NCBI RefSeq assembly: GCF_027744825.2
Contig: NC_071338.1
Location: 28,147,501 to 28,211,500 of the forward strand
DNA: 64,000 nucleotides
Direction: 5' to 3'
DNA from: Synchiropus splendidus
Lineage: Eukaryota > Chordata > Actinopteri > Syngnathiformes > Callionymidae
Made by a program: the position numbers and the translations under genes. Numbering within the stretch: position 1 is the first letter of the stretch; every line of letters begins with the position of its first letter. Below are positions 27,181 to 39,543 of the stretch, in pieces. The notes below the pieces were generated by a model that made no database searches, was not told the DNA's origin, and saw only the letters and a program-made list of their open reading frames with translations.

Positions 27181-27964
27181 CTCATGAAACGGTGTTGGAC
27201 TCCAATTGTTATCGACCTCATCTTAATCGAACTGTTGTGTTGCCAGTAGCACGGCCATTCACCCCTGAGCCTGATGCAGATATGAACGACAAACATGAAA
27301 ACACATTCGCTCACTGAGAACGTGTGAAGAACATAAGTGAACAGTTCACACGTCATCCATCAGGCACATTTGATAAAAGATAACGTATCTCAATCCCTGA
27401 CAGTGTTTCTCACTATTACTGTATTTATACTCACCCAGTGGTGCGTGGGGTCACAGTGACATTTCAAGAAATGTGAAACATATTCATTCATCCGTTGACC
27501 TTGAATTGTGCTGGTGTTGTGAAGGGACTGAAGAGTCCCACCCCTAGTTTGGAGGCATTTCCAATCACAAGCCTCATTCCGTCACTGTGGGAGAAGACGA
27601 CAGAGAACCACACAGTTAATACAACCTTCACTTCAGCCAGGCCTGGGGTTGCTCATGGAAGTCGGTGGAGGTGCTGAAACTTCAGCCAAGCATTTGGCAT
27701 CAGGCTCCTCCCCACACTCCCATTTTTCAGTTTGATTTTTGATTTGAGTTTGATGCTGTGCCCTGATAATTATTTCACTCAAACCAAGTCATTCAAAAGG
27801 ATGCATTTGTACTATGCAGCCATCTTCAGTCACTGCGAGAAGGAAAAATGGTGACTGGTGATGGAGGAACCAAGCCAGACCCGAGAGAGGCAGGAGAAAT
27901 ATGGTTGAAAAAGCGGACCTGGAATGTTAGTTCTTGGCTTCGGACGTTGGTGCTAGATGCTGAC

Positions 27965-28150
27965 TATCATCTGTTCATCCATCCATCCATACCATTTATC
28001 CAAAGTTGGGTCGTGGAGGCAGCAGCCAATGTAAAGAGGCCCAGACTACTCACTCCACGGAAACCTCTCTCAGCTCCTCCGGGGAATACTGAGACATTCC
28101 CAGAGACTGTGTCTCCATGCTGGCCTGGAGGAAGTGTCAAGGAGGTGCCC
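27965..28150. mobile_element. LINE 3' end remnant (teleost L2-like class uncertain)
   Basis: The run CATCCATCCATACC, GGGTCGTGGAGGCAGCAGCC, CTCAGCTCCTCCGGGGAATAC, then GAGACATTCCCAGAGACTGT, CTGGAGGAAGT matches the layout of a very common teleost LINE 3' segment. No frame survives. Confidence 0.6.
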
Positions 28151-31100
28151 TAACAAAGCCCAGTAGCCACAGGCATGAGGAAGTCAGGAACCAAGCTGAT
28201 TTACAACACAAGGCAAGTTGTGAATCTCCAGACTCAGAGCCGCAGTCAGAGTCAAACGCTGTTTTCTTGTTGGATTTCTGTGTTTCTCCACATGGAGCTT
28301 TCATAAATGTGCACTGTAACACCGGCTCCACATCATCCCTCAAAAATCCTCAACCAAGTGTTCCATAAAACGTGTCATTTTTGAAGAGAAGCTTGAGGAA
28401 CACCTCCGCTGAAACATGGCCCTCATCTATAGTTACTGCACGTATTTGCCATCGCATTATTAGGTTAAACTACTTCATTTAAAGAAGTACTTTTTGGGAT
28501 TTTCCTCACTTCTTGGGGGTTGTATGTTGTGGGGTTAATTACCGCTATTAGTGGCAAAGACAATCTGCTTTAAATATCCCTGTCCTGACGAATCCTTTAG
28601 TTTCAGGGTCGATATTCATGGAAAACACTGTTTCATTGTTTGGATTTCAGTCAATGAGACTGTGTCACAAGAGCTGAAACAACAAACGGCGTCCTGTACA
28701 CTCACGATGGTATCGCCTCTGTTTTTTCCCTTCCCTGTCACAAACACGGGGTTTGATGCAGCGTGAAGACTTGAAAAGCCGACGTCGATGCAGAATTCAC
28801 GCCGCGTGACTTCCTCACTTTTACAATGCTTTTCGACCTAAAAGGAAGGACGTTCAGGACGTTGGTCCTTCTCATGAGGATGAGGTTTCTTGATAGATGA
28901 CACTGCTGTCTGCACTGAGAGGTAGTTATCTCTCATCTGACATTTCATTTGGCAGATGAAAATCGAATTTAATTTTTCATGGAAAGCAAAATGTGTCAAA
29001 ACGAAGAATGATGTGTGTTTGGATCCTGCCTGGAACCCCTTCCAAGAGAAAGCAACCGTGAGACCTCCTTGACTGCTAAATCCAAAAACACTGCCTTGCA
29101 CAGTGACATTCCAACTGATATGTCAGTTTGTTACCTTTGGCTGCTTTATTCTTCCATGCATGATTTCTATTGGAAAAGATTGACTGAAAAATAAAAAGGT
29201 TTTTGAACCCCATCCAGATTATATCCTTCAGAGAACTGACCAAATAACAACACCGAAGCTACTTAAGCATCTTTGATAATGCCCTTATCTGGACTCAAAC
29301 CCTCGACCCTGTGGAGTTGAAGTCATGGGTCCATGTTAGAAACTTTGGCAGTGAAATTGCCTTTAAATCTCAGGATACTGGACGTCTTCTTAGGAAAGCA
29401 CCGGCAGCGAGTGGGTTCATTATGGGGAGCTTCCTCCAGAGGTGCACGTGAGCCGCTTTTAATGATGAAAGATTAGATCGCAGGTTTAGAAACGCTGGCA
29501 TGTTTTTGTTTAATACCAGCCGCAGTAATGAAAAGAAAAGTTTGACTGGGTCTTTAATTCATGCTTAACATTCCGGCAGACATATGTCATTTCTTTTTTT
29601 CTTTCTTTCTTCTCCTTTTTTCACTTCATTGTTTCCGCTTACTTTTTCCTGCAAGTTACATTTTCCCTTTTTAGCTACAATTGTGTGGTCAAAAATATGA
29701 ATCAATGCATCTATTTGTTTCCTCAATACAAATAAATGGTGAGGATATTGATGGCAATAACATGGCATTTTCTTTTTGACTCTTCAGCCTTTTCACACAA
29801 GTGTTGACATAATGAGTCCATCTGTCCTGTTCATCCTCTCTAGTCAGGCTTGTGCTCTTCCACCGAGTCAATGAGTGAGCTTCTACCTCCTTTTTCCTGG
29901 TACTTCAATACATTAGTATCTTTTTTGTTTGTTCCGTTTGGTCACAAAGATCTGGAACATCCGCTGACCTTCGAGACAGTTACACTGTTGTAAATTTGTC
30001 TGGTGCGCACTGAACATCCTTACAGCAAAAATGGTCCGATGAGGTCCAAATTCCACTCTGGGTCTTGTTATTTCGACACATCAAATTGGCCCTATAAATG
30101 CGTGTGAGTGACAGAAGACAGTTGCAATGAACCCGCACTGTTTTGCCATGTGCACCTTTATTTCTGACACTTTTTAAAATCGTACTTCTGTTATCAGAAT
30201 TTCTCCCTAAAATCTGGTCTGTGGGCCATTTGCGGCCCCTGGACACAAACCTGGCCTGCCATGTGGCTCATAACCAAACAATGAAACCTTGTCCAGAGTG
30301 TCTGCGATGAAGCAGGAGATTTCTAGTTAGTTCTTAAGCTGCATTCCAGCTAGCTCGGAAATGGGATGTTGCAGGTGCGAATTACATCTATCCAGCTATC
30401 GAAGTCGGAAAACCAGACACTGGCGTCCACGACAGCTATCATCACTTGCGCTTGTCTGGGTGTAACTAGAAAACCTGCTTTTGGAGACAAAACAAATTTG
30501 TGGAACATGTTTATTTTCATTATTCATTGGTTCAGTCCTTCTGCTTCCTGTTTACATTCGAGGAAGCCATCTTGGGTCACGTTCTCCCACTTTCTGACTA
30601 GGAATTCTACATCAGGTGACATCACCGGGGGGGTATAACTGGGAATTTCCCAGGTCTGAGCACGAATGGAACAGTGCTAGATTTATGCACTTCATGTTTC
30701 GAATGAACAAAGATGCATCTAGGTATCAGGTGTAGTGTGGGAGAGTAACTAAAACGTTACTTTCAAACTCAGCTTCTGAATGACGTTCATCACCCAAATG
30801 GTTTTAATTCATAGAATAGCTTGAAAATCCGAGGTCCAGACTTGGATCAACTTTCTCATGACCCGCAGCCTCATAAAACATACCACTTGTGACTGGAAGC
30901 AAAAATGGATTTTACACATAACTATTTTTTACAACATCCATGAATCAAAGGAGCCAAAGGTGCCATTCGCTGACTACAGCAAACCTGTCTGTCCAATTCC
31001 GTCAAAACCAGTTTCAGGTATGCGCGCGCTGTGTTTCTGCACATGGAAGGTGGTTTTCTTGCAACTCTGTTTTTTTAGACAAACAATTCAGCTGTGTTCG

Positions 31101-31648
31101 GTTACCCTCATCCTTCTTGTCCGTACATCCACTCTGAACTATTTTACAATGAGTGATGTATTTTTGGAATGTTTCCACTCAAATGTGTATTTTTCTCTTT
31201 CATAAATACGTGTTTTTTTTTCCTTGCAAGAACAGTTGCTTCTCAAACAAGCAGCTATTTACTCTCACACGCAAACCGTCTGAGCCTGTTGGAGCTTGAC
31301 TTAGAGGGCATTCTAACAGGAGATGACTGGTAGGGAAGGGGAGCTGAGGAACACCCGTTTCAGGGTCTCCAAGTGTGAGTGAGGTCAAGTGCTTTACTGT
31401 AGGTGTGGAGTTTTCAAAGCATTTGCGGCGTTCAAAAAAGATTCTTGCTGGTGCTCTCCACCATCTCACAGCAGTGTGAAACTCAGCAGCCAGCTGACGT
31501 TTGCGTGCGAGGAGGAGTCCCCCGCGGGCTTTCAGTCCCTCAGACCGTCCTGCTCTTCTGCTTCCAACTGTTCTCAGACCGACCACCGTCACCATGCTGC
31601 TCTGCGGAGTTTGAAGAGCAGATCTGCGTGGGACCTGAGTCGAAGGAC

Positions 31649-31772
31649 ATGAACTGAATATGGAGAGCATTTTTTGGACACAGGAGCGCGCGTAAATCTG
31701 GACCTACCATGCGCGTAAAGCCGGCTCTCGTGACATCAGCGGATGCGGAGAAGAATCTGTAAAGTCTTGTGA
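31649..31772 (+). promoter_or_regulatory. Cluster of four upstream ORFs in the probable mc1r 5' leader
   Basis: Four ATGs precede the mc1r start within 145 nt, each closed by a stop before 31794: 31649-31657 (2 codons), 31660-31695 (11 codons), 31709-31762 (17 codons) and 31743-31772 (9 codons, overlapping the third). If the transcript starts upstream, they could reduce translation of the receptor. The transcription start is not visible, so their presence in the mRNA is inferred. Confidence 0.5.
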
Positions 31773-31793
31773 ACCGAAGTCAAAAAGTGAGGT

Positions 31794-32771
31794 ATGGAGT
31801 TTTCAAACCGATCGCTTCTCAATAACTTCATTATTCACTCGGACCTGAACCCGCTGACTGACTACCTGGAGGACAATGAGACCAACACCACCACCGGGGA
31901 GCGCCTGTCGTCCGGGTGCGTCCAGATCCGCGTGCCGCAGGAGCTCTTCCTGGCTCTGGGACTCATCAGCCTGGTGGAGAACATCCTGGTGGTCCTGGCC
32001 ATCTACAAGAACCACAACCTTCACTCGCCCATGTACTACTTCATCTGCTGCCTGGCGGTGTCCGACATGCTGGTCAGCGTCAGCAACGTGGTGGAGACCA
32101 TCTTCATGCTGCTCAACGACAACGGCTTGATGGACGTCCACCCGGGGATGCTGCGTCACCTGGACAACGTGATCGACGTGATGATCTGCAGCTCCGTGGT
32201 CTCGTCCCTGTCCTTTCTCTGCACCATCGCCGCGGACCGTTACATCACCATCTTCTACGCGCTGCGCTACCACAGCATCATGACCACGCAGCGCGCGGTC
32301 ACCATCATCGTGGTGGTGTGGCTGGCCAGCGTCACCTCCAGCATCCTCTTCATCGTCTACCACACCGACAACGCCGTCATCGTGTGCCTGGTCACCTTCT
32401 TCTGCTCCACGCTGGTCTTCAACGCGGTGCTCTACCTGCACATGTTCCTCCTGGCGCACATCCACTCGCGGCGCATCATGGCCTTCAACAAGAGCCGCCG
32501 CCAGTCCACCAGCATGAAGGGTGCCATGACCCTCACCATCCTGCTGGGGGTCTTCATCGTCTGCTGGGGGCCCTTCTTCCTGCACCTCATCCTCATCCTC
32601 ACCTGTCCCACCAACCCCCTGTGCAACTGCTTCTTCAGGAACTTTAACCTCTTCCTCATCCTCATCATCTGCAACTCGCTCATCGACCCGCTCATCTACG
32701 CGTACCGCAGCCAGGAGCTGCGTAAAACCCTGCAGGAGCTGGTCATGTGCGCCTGGTGCTTCGGCCTGTGA
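31794..32771 (+). CDS. mc1r: mc1r (melanocortin-1 receptor), single exon, 325 aa
   Basis: MC1R is the plasma-membrane Gs-coupled receptor for alpha-MSH that drives cAMP signalling and melanin synthesis or dispersal in pigment cells. The frame is intronless, as in other vertebrates. It has N-terminal sequons at N5, N28 and N31 and TM1 from about residue 51. Ligand-pocket acidic residues are E101, D124 and D128, which sit where human E94, D117 and D121 do. The DRY motif is at 148-150, followed by [12 protein letters not shown]7 has the melanocortin-type [15 protein letters not shown], and the tail has C319 and C322 as possible palmitoylation sites. The short second extracellular loop (VYHTDNAV) is typical of the family. 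Length is normal and no damaging change is visible. The coding region is strongly GC-rich, especially at third positions, unlike its AT-rich surroundings. Confidence 0.98.
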   Translation: MEFSNRSLLNNFIIHSDLNPLTDYLEDNETNTTTGERLSSGCVQIRVPQELFLALGLISLVENILVVLAIYKNHNLHSPMYYFICCLAVSDMLVSVSNVVETIFMLLNDNGLMDVHPGMLRHLDNVIDVMICSSVVSSLSFLCTIAADRYITIFYALRYHSIMTTQRAVTIIVVVWLASVTSSILFIVYHTDNAVIVCLVTFFCSTLVFNAVLYLHMFLLAHIHSRRIMAFNKSRRQSTSMKGAMTLTILLGVFIVCWGPFFLHLILILTCPTNPLCNCFFRNFNLFLILIICNSLIDPLIYAYRSQELRKTLQELVMCAWCFGL

Positions 32772-32947
32772 CATCATATACATTCAGGAAGAAAACGGAG
32801 GCAAACTGTCCTGTCCACCTCGTCGGCGGTGTCTTCTTCCTGAATGTTTATTATGTCAGAAGCTGGCGCGGAACCGGACGGAGCGCCGGGTCCAGTGCGC
32901 AACTGCTGAGAATCTTCCATCCACGCGCGCGGGACTGATGGCGTCTG

Positions 32948-32992
32948 GACTCTCTTGACTAAGAGAGATTCTCTTTGTTAGTTAAGAGAGTC
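32948..32992 (+). promoter_or_regulatory. Stem-loop in mc1r 3' UTR
   Basis: Fifteen-base arms (GACTCTCTTGACTAA and TTAGTTAAGAGAGTC) pair completely in RNA with one G-U pair around a 15-base loop that itself contains AGAGA/TCTCT. It lies about 180 nt after the mc1r stop. Function is unknown. Confidence 0.75.
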
Positions 32993-34513
32993 GCCTGTGA
33001 CTTTTGGATTTTATTGACCTCCACAGGAGTCGAGATGGAGACTGGAGAAAACTGCTGTCCATCTAAACATGAACGCCGGTAAATGCTTCTCTTGGGTAAC
33101 TCGCAGAATCTGGATGCAGTGACACCGTCATAGACTTTATCATGTTTAAGTTAAGTAAAAATAAAATTAAAATAACTGACAAAAATATTTACTTCACTGT
33201 AGAAAACCAGCCCTCGAGAAAGAAACCTGATATTATTTTTATACTTTCAAGAGCTTAAAGCCTTTAATTCTTCCAATCCTGACTTTTTTCATGGTTCATG
33301 AATGTTATTCATATTTATTCAAATATTAAAATCCAGATTTTATTGTTTGCCCCAAATCATCCTTTATCGTTATATAATATTTAAACGAATGTAAAATAAG
33401 CTTTTCCTATAAATTTCTTAAATTGTCATCCCGTCTGGATTTTTAAAAAAGTTTGTTTAACACATTTATATGCTCATTAGAAAAATATATGGAGGTTATA
33501 TTTTGGTGAATATTGTGACTCACTGACTTTAAATGCATGCATCACTCATTTTTACGAAACAAGAATTGAGGATCTTGGCATCACACACAAGTTGACACGT
33601 TTTGTCTTTTGTGTTAAAGCAATTTAACACGTAGATATTAACCGAAACACTGCTTTCCATGTTATGCTCCATATCTAAATGTAGATGGAAATCATATCCA
33701 GAATAATATCTAAAGTAATATTGACCTCCTCCATCTGCAAATTCAACTTTTGTCGTGATGAAATCAGTGTAAATGTTACGAAATTTCCTTTATTTGGCCC
33801 AACTTTAACAGAATAAGATAAACATTTTGCAGCCTTCATTTTGATCGCGTCTGAGGAGGTAATCGTGGTGAGAATAATAATTATTATTAATTTATTACGT
33901 CTCCGCTTCAACCTAAAACACGTTGGGCTGATGCTGGAAGCTGATTTAAATAACTGTGACAGAATCATCTGCTCAGGTTTATGATAGAAATGTAAATATG
34001 ATTCTTCCAATACTTTGTTCTCCTCTGTCCTCACCATTTTTCCTCTGCATTTCACATGTTTCAAAACGTCAATCATGGCTAGGGAGGATGGTTTTAGGAG
34101 GACGAGAGTTGGGATGGTCCTTGTTTGTTTGTAACATGGCTTCCACGATGTAGCTACACAGGTTTGCTGAAGTGGTGAGAACTCTGCTGAAAATCTCCCG
34201 TTCCTTGTCGATTCAGATAGTTATTTATAGATGTTCATGACAACGTTGAAAGTGATCACTGACTGTTGCACACTGTGGTACTTGAATATCTGCACTTGCT
34301 GGATGTGCTCATCTGTTTATCCTCATTTATTTATAAGTGGACCTACTGTAAAGAAAAAAAAGACTGCAACTCTTACCTGTGAATATTTCTCAGAACTTTG
34401 TATTCTCCATCAGTAACGTCACTGGAAGTTGCACTTGGCTGCTGCAGAAGCGTCTCTGTGCTCATGATTCATGTGACACCAACATTATTAAGCATATTGT
34501 GGAGTTGTTGAAA

Positions 34514-34519
34514 AATAAA
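34514..34519 (+). terminator. Possible distal mc1r poly(A) signal
   Basis: AATAAA followed within 40 nt by CTTCTGTTATCTGTTTTCC. It would give a 1.7 kb 3' UTR. The earlier AATAAA at 33160 is an alternative. Confidence 0.35.
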
Positions 34520-34804
34520 GGCTCAACATGACTTCTGTTATCTGTTTTCCGTCTCCTCTCTTTGTCTGGAGGCCTGAAAAGTGCTGGTGCTCAGCTCACT
34601 TCTGCAGTATATATGGCACACCCTGAGCAGTTGCTGAGTATTTTGGGTGGCGTGGCACTATCACCCCCACTGGCACTGCTGTAGACCACCAGACGGTCTA
34701 CTCCCCACCTGCAGGGCGTCCTACTACTACAGTGCCTTCCTCACTCTGAACAATGGTGTTTCCTTGGGCGAGGCGATTCAGTGATGGAAGAACTGGGTGT
34801 AGAG

Positions 34805-35235
34805 CAGACCTGGTCAAAATGCGGCCCGGGGGCCAAATGTGGCCCTTTGTCTGTGTTTTTGCAGCCCTCATGAGGTCTGACTAAAACTATACAACTGATA
34901 AGTTGTCACTTTCTGTCATTTTTTGTCCTGTTTTAGCCAGTACTGGTTCAACAGTAAATAGAACACATTCATGACTAAATATTGGATTCTTCTTTTCGTT
35001 TTGTCACTTTAGCATTTTACTCAAAATTTGTTGAAACAAAATTAAAGTGAAATAATATATTATATATAACGGCATCATGTTCGATGTTTGGTCCATGGTT
35101 TTATTACGATTTCTATTCAAATAAAACCTACTTCCTACTTACTTAAGATTTTTTCCGTCACATTTCATAGTCAACACCGCCTTTCTTTTGGCACGATGGC
35201 AATGTGGCCCTAGGAAATTCAACTGCCCACCTCTG
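34805..35235 (-). mobile_element. hAT-type MITE with perfect 8-bp target duplication
   Basis: Begins CAGACCTGGTCAAAATGCGG and ends AACTGCCCACCTCTG. It is flanked on both sides by the identical octamer GTGTAGAG (34797-34804 and 35236-35243), the hallmark of hAT insertion. It is the same family as 39072-39543, in reverse orientation. There is no transposase. Confidence 0.9.
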
Positions 35236-37197
35236 GTGTAGAGGGTGGGGCTGATGCTGCTGGCCAGAGTCCGGTCTCCAATCCTCACAGTCCTGGCTGT
35301 GAGAAGATGCAGGAGCCAGCCACGGAGGGCCGACCAGGTGTGTGAGTTTTTGCTATTGAAAATCCTGTTTTCCTGATGGATTCTTCTTGTTCTATAATTT
35401 TAGAGACATTATTTGCCACGCAGTTGTAGAAAACTTTTGTGAACATAGACGGAACAACGTCCAATGAACCTTCCGATGTTGTCCAATATTGTCTTTTTCT
35501 CTTGCTACATGTAGGCCGCATTTGGGTTCGGGTTTAAGACAAAACCTTTGATTACTGCCTTGACTGTTTTGGCTCAAACATGAATCTAGGAATCTCATTG
35601 GTTAATCTGTGTCAGTCATTCATTGCAGCTGCAGACGGTACCGTATAGTACAATATTTCCTTTGATCTGTTCCATGTGTTTTTTGTGGTTAAATCCACCC
35701 TTGAACAGATTTGATTCCTCAAAGAATAAACCTGACCGGATTTGTCCCTTGGGTTGCTGTGTATTGCCTTGAAGGACATTGTAGGCTGTTTCAGCAGTTT
35801 TATTGTGTCAAATTCATTGGTGTAATGATCGGATCAGACCTGCCAGAACTGTTAGAAGAGACATAGCATGGCATGAGTCGTTCTTCGCTAAGGAGCGTCC
35901 TCATGCGTGACGCTGTTAGTCAGTGTGTAACTGTTAGCTAAGCTAAAATAAATACCAAAATGCAACAACCTTGGACTTCCTGACCTCAGTGATGCTTTTA
36001 AAAGTGCATTTAAGGCTGGTTGGAAATTGCAACATCGATCGCTGACTCACAATTTAAATTTGAATAAATAAAAGTGATGCAACATGAAGTGTTTCTAATG
36101 ATGTCTAGTGCACTATTGAAAAGTTGAACCTAAGACATTGACACCTTGTTCTGGTTTTCAGTGGTTTGCTCTCATTTCGCCGCTAATGTCTTTTCCAAGC
36201 AGCAGAGCGTCAGGTCACCATGAGAGAAGGACCATTTGAAGGCAGTGTTTTTTTCGGCAGACCTCATCGCGACACTCGTGATTCACTTTTGGCCGCATAG
36301 AAAATATCAGAAGTTGAAGAGGGGATTTCCAACCCAAAGTCAAACAAACGCTCTTTCTTATCATTAATGAAAAATATAAAATATCGTTTTCAAGTTATTT
36401 TGTGATAATTTGGCTGAACTTGTTGCGTGAACAGCTTGTCTTTCTTGTCAACAGAAATTGCAAATATTCCTTCCGATGTTATATTTAAATAGACAAATCT
36501 ATGTACTTAACATATGTTTTTATCAGTGAAGTTCAAATTTAATACTTATCATTGAATGGAGAATCAAATAACAAATTGAAGCGACATCTTCAAAAAAAAT
36601 CACAGAAAGTATTAACTGTAATATACTTTAAAGTCTCATGTTGTTTCCATGTATTTAGTGACATGTGAGGTGAAAGGTGTTGACTCCCTTGACCCATCAC
36701 ACAGCAGAAAACAACTGCTCACAAATACTTCAGTCAAACCTCTGGATAATTGAGGGTCATCATTTACTCGCTGCATGTTTGTGGAATGTGGGAGAAGGGC
36801 CCAGAGCTGAGCCACACTGAGGACACACTCACTCCCCAATACAGGTTTGGGCTTTTTTTCGGTATGCAGACACATGAGCGCCAACAAACAAGCAGAGATG
36901 ATCAGACTATTTTAAAATATGAAAAATAGACACATATTTTGGTCTATTTTTCCACATACTTGTATCAGCATAGTGAATGCATTTTTACCACCAACATATT
37001 TTGACTCCATTTTTGGTTAAGATATAAATTCAAAAACCCCATATGAACACTTTTTAATAGTGTTGAGAAATTACACTACTGCTAAATTAAAATGTACATG
37101 AGTTGTCAACTTGGTTGAGGATGCAGTTTTCACACAGATTTTATGATGTTTTTGCTCCACTGGTGTTAATGAGTCCCTCAGCTGTTGTTCTCTATGT

Positions 37198-37828
37198 CAG
37201 TGATTCTTAGCCATAGGGCCAGGGGCCATAGTTGGGCTCCTTGAGGCCGCTGAAGTTTTTTTTGTTTTACACCTCTGGGTCGTGAGACGCTCAGTTTTAA
37301 TACATTAGCCACGTATGGTGGCAGTAGTGTGTCACTGAATTGACTTGACAGCTGCAAATCTGTGATAGTTAACAACTATGGAGAAGTTCTTGGAAAGAAA
37401 AATGATAAAGAAAGTGATGCCGCCGCCCCAAACAGTAAAAACTGTTCATGAAAGCACCTGTTAAAGCAGTTTTGAAAATTAATTAATTAACATTTTATAG
37501 CAATACTATCATTTACATTTAACTTATATCTTCTTTGGAGTTTCAATGGAATATATAATTTTTATTTTACGATATCTAGACATGGTTTAATTATGTGTAT
37601 TTTATTCACAATTGTATTACGTTTTTCCAATTTTCTCAACAGTTTGCATCAAGTGTATTTTTTTTCATCCGCTGGTCGGACTTTTCTCTGACAAATATCT
37701 TTGCGGTGATCACATGGTTCCATGTCATTTAATTTCATTAATGTATCAGTTCTATTCCTTGAATGGGCCCCGGGTCCATTTGTTCTGGGAAAGGTGGACC
37801 CCGAGATCAAAAAGGTTAAGAACCCCTG
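37198..37828 (-). mobile_element. hAT-type non-autonomous element, copy 1
   Basis: Termini are CAGTGATTCTTAGCC and GGTTAAGAACCCCTG, near-perfect inverted repeats. Both sides carry the octamer CTCTATGT (37190-37197 and 37829-37836). The 631-bp interior has no transposase. An opposite-orientation relative lies at 53947-54516. Confidence 0.92.
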
Positions 37829-38568
37829 CTCTATGTCATGCGTCAGTTTCTCCTTCCCATTGGTTGCTAACTGTTGGTAACTTTATATGCTTTCATGACT
37901 CTGTGAGGCAAGAGACGAGGAACGCCGTCCTTGGAGGGAGAGGAGAAATATTCTGAATCAGTAAAGGCTTGAACATGAAAACACTCAAAAACACCAGCAA
38001 ACCTCATAAAGCAGAGCACTTGATAGTTCGCCCTGTGAAGTGATCAGTCAAGACACTCCTGATTATTTTGACTTTAAATGATTGTTTCAACTCCCATCCA
38101 GTCAGCTTGCACTTAAAAACAAAACACAAAAGGATTTGTTCCCTGTTTCATGTATTCCACTGATTCTCCACACTTCACGGTCTGTCGCTGTTATTCTGTC
38201 TCATCTGATGAAAGAGATCATGTGCGATGCATCATTGGGTTTTACTGGCCGTGTTGACAGTTCGCAACAGCTTTGTCAAAAATTAGTCTGATCTTCTGAT
38301 GGACGTGGTGCCTTGATACATGAGTGGAGAAGCCCCACAGCCTTACGCAATTGTTTCTGCATGAGTGACATGCAGAGCTCTCTGTTGTGGCCTCTGTTAT
38401 GTTCAATTTGATCTCATCATGGCTCCCTCTCCAAATGTAATTATTCATAGCAGAGGCCACTCGACAAATGGTGAACTGACATTTCATCCTGTCAAGAATC
38501 AGAATCATATTTAGTGTCATTGTCAGTGAGGACACCACCCACTGGGAAAGTGTTATGGTACATTGTGC

Positions 38569-38593
38569 AATAAAATAAAATAAAATAAAATAA
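38569..38593. repeat. (AATAA)n short pentanucleotide tract
   Basis: About five AATAA/TAAAA units. The right end forms the beginning of the perfect inverted repeat that follows. Confidence 0.85.
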
Positions 38594-38654
38594 TGACGCA
38601 TATAAGCACATCCTATTGTCAATAGGATGTGCTTATATGCGTCATTATTTTATT
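38584..38654. repeat. Perfect 35-bp inverted repeat (1-nt spacer)
   Basis: Left arm 38584-38618 and right arm 38620-38654 are exact reverse complements with a single T between them. The left arm begins in the pentanucleotide tract, so the right arm ends with the tract's complement. Confidence 0.95.
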
Positions 38655-39071
38655 GCCATCTGAAATGACAACTTGAGATTAGATTTTTTTTTTCAGGATT
38701 TCATACAGGGCATAACTTGAAACACAATGATCTTTTTGTTCATGGATAATTATTTTATTGTTTCTACGGTAATTACTGGCGGGTGAAATATAAATCTGAA
38801 CTCCAGAGGCATCGCACATGATCGCAGCTTCTAAGAATCCTGACTATTGTATTTGTCCAGCTGCGTCTTCAAGCACCACTCAATTTAACATTCTCCTCCA
38901 ATACTTGTACACCATCGAGAAAGAAAGGCCCAACTGACAAATAAAAAGAAAATACCTGGAACCCCAAGTGGTTAGTTCCTATCTGTAGGTCTCAGGTGTT
39001 TACACTCTGAACATTTTTGAAGTGGTAAGAGTTGAGTTAAAAGACTTTTTGTCTCATGTTTTTTATTATAT

Positions 39072-39543
39072 CAGAAGTGGGCAGTTAAATTTCTTAAAGG
39101 GCCACATTATAAACTGTGACTGTTGTGAGGGGCCATCATGCCAAAAGAAAGGCAGCGCTGACTACGAAATGTGACAGAAAAAAAATCTTAAGTAACAAGG
39201 AGGAAATGAACCATAAAATGTTCAATGGAAGCAAGATATTAAGATATTTACACTTCTTATGATATTAAGAAGTGTAAATGTAGCATGAACCCTATAAAAA
39301 TCATTTTACATGCATTTTATTTGAATAGAAATCATAATAGACTATGGACCAAACCTCGAAGATGAACATTTATTTCAAAATATGTTTTGAATTTTCTTTC
39401 AACGAATTTTGAGGAAAATACTAAATTGACAAACATGACAAAAATGAAGTCATGAATGTCTTGTCTTTACTGTTTAACTAATACTGGCTAAAACAATTAC
39501 AGGATTTAAAAAGGAAAGAAAATGACAACTTTGCTCAGGTCTG
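39072..39543 (+). mobile_element. hAT-type MITE, complete copy
   Basis: Begins CAGAAGTGGGCAGTT and ends TTGCTCAGGTCTG. Flanking octamers TATTATAT (39064-39071) and CATTATAT (39544-39551) match at 7 of 8 positions. It shares interior blocks with copies at 22124, 34805 (inverted) and 44283. Confidence 0.88.

Larger units (their letters stand above)
20321..31793. other. tcf25-mc1r intergenic region (11.5 kb)
   Basis: No gene of this stretch is supported. It holds the tcf25 3' UTR, an hAT-type fragment (22124), an L1-like LINE fragment (23930), a hairpin (24179), LINE remnants (25875 and 27965), a weak hAT-like GGCC-rich patch near 30225, and the mc1r 5' leader at its right end. Listed ORFs are short and look random. 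Confidence 0.6.

Noticed and set aside
29280..29335. tRNA-like segment on the minus strand (GGGTTTGAGTCC)
   Set aside because: Only a T-arm-like motif is present, without acceptor or D-arm pairing; not annotated as tRNA.
31916..32647. 243-residue plus-strand ORF in another frame of mc1r
   Set aside because: Low-complexity H/P/L/G-rich product caused by codon bias of mc1r; no supporting start context or similarity.
31803..32783. 326-residue ORF antisense to mc1r
   Set aside because: It mirrors the GC3-biased mc1r codons (rich in D/E/V/H from complement codons) and has no family features. It is a shadow frame.
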